Assembly (NCBI GenBank): GCA_009918425.1
Contig: RGEC01000143.1
Location: 1-5,700 of the forward strand
Origin: Bacteroidota bacterium
GTDB lineage: Bacteria; Bacteroidota; Bacteroidia; NS11-12g; UBA955
Direction of reading: 5' to 3'
DNA length: 5,700 nucleotides
Shown here: positions 5,656-5,700 of the stretch, one piece after another
Position numbering within the stretch: the first letter of the stretch is position 1
How the letters are laid out: each line of letters begins with the position of its first letter
Position numbers and translations under genes: made by a program
Notes under the pieces: model-generated
What the model saw: only the letters and a program-made list of their open reading frames with translations
What the model was told of the DNA's origin: nothing
The model's database searches: none

Positions 5656-5700
5656 ATGTACCGTTCGCACACTTGTGGAGAATTAAGAATAGCCGATGCA
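5656..5700 (+). CDS. aspS: Aspartyl-tRNA synthetase, N-terminal fragment (runs off the window)
   Basis: AspS charges tRNA-Asp with aspartate in the cytoplasm. Only 15 codons are present, reading MYRSHTCGELRIADA. This matches the conserved N-terminus of bacterial AspRS (typically MxRTHxCGELR followed by the OB-fold anticodon-binding domain). The cysteine-glycine-glutamate-leucine-arginine core at residues 7-11 is particularly characteristic. The ATG at 5656 is the expected family start and lies 4 bases after a promoter-like box, separating this gene from the thiL operon by 62 bases. The rest of the gene is outside the window, so integrity cannot be judged. The call rests on a short but distinctive segment. 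Confidence 0.87.
   Translation, partial: MYRSHTCGELRIADA

Noticed and set aside
1..5700. A novel defence, mobile or biosynthetic system
   Set aside because: Every gene of appreciable size except the small lipoprotein belongs to a well-known housekeeping family, and no repeats, integrase, transposase or toxin-like genes are present.

Overview
The window looks like chromosomal housekeeping DNA from a member of the Bacteroidota. The evidence is the protein flavour (a Bacteroidota-type Fur repressor directly upstream of purA, a SPOR protein, ThiL and AspS) and several intergenic copies of the phylum's unusual -7 promoter element, TAnnTTTG. Ribosome-binding sites are mostly absent, which also fits. 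I cannot place it to genus.

Layout. Positions 1-1068 are a leftward block: a SPOR-domain secreted protein (622-1068), then a Fur-family iron repressor (49-570), then the first 18 codons of adenylosuccinate synthetase purA (1-56, running off the edge and overlapping fur by 8 bases). Positions 1069-1150 are a short divergent promoter region. It holds two opposing TAnnTTTG promoters and a perfect 13-bp palindrome with the 6-1-6 geometry of a Fur/PerR-type operator. Positions 1151-5593 are a tight rightward cluster: gpmI (phosphoglycerate mutase), an uncharacterised lipoprotein (TTGA overlap), an ALDH8-type aldehyde dehydrogenase resembling 2-aminomuconate-semialdehyde dehydrogenase (ATGA overlap), and thiL (4-base gap). 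After a short spacer with its own promoter, the first 15 codons of aspartyl-tRNA synthetase aspS begin at 5656.

The most notable point is that gpmI is broken as given. Two good halves of the enzyme sit in different frames, and about 30 residues around the substrate-binding DGRD motif are missing between them. This is a roughly 90-95 nt out-of-frame deletion near 1550, so it is either a recent pseudogene or an assembly artefact. Other points worth a look are the Fur-box-like palindrome upstream of the SPOR-fur-purA block, promoters so close to start codons that gpmI and aspS mRNAs are probably leaderless, and the orphan kynurenine-pathway-like dehydrogenase inside an otherwise central-metabolism cluster.

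The genes do not form one obvious pathway. Glycolysis, purine synthesis, thiamine diphosphate synthesis, tRNA charging and iron control are adjacent, as is common in Bacteroidota core regions. I found no RNA gene, mobile element, CRISPR array or defence system. No stretch over about 110 bases lacks a gene.
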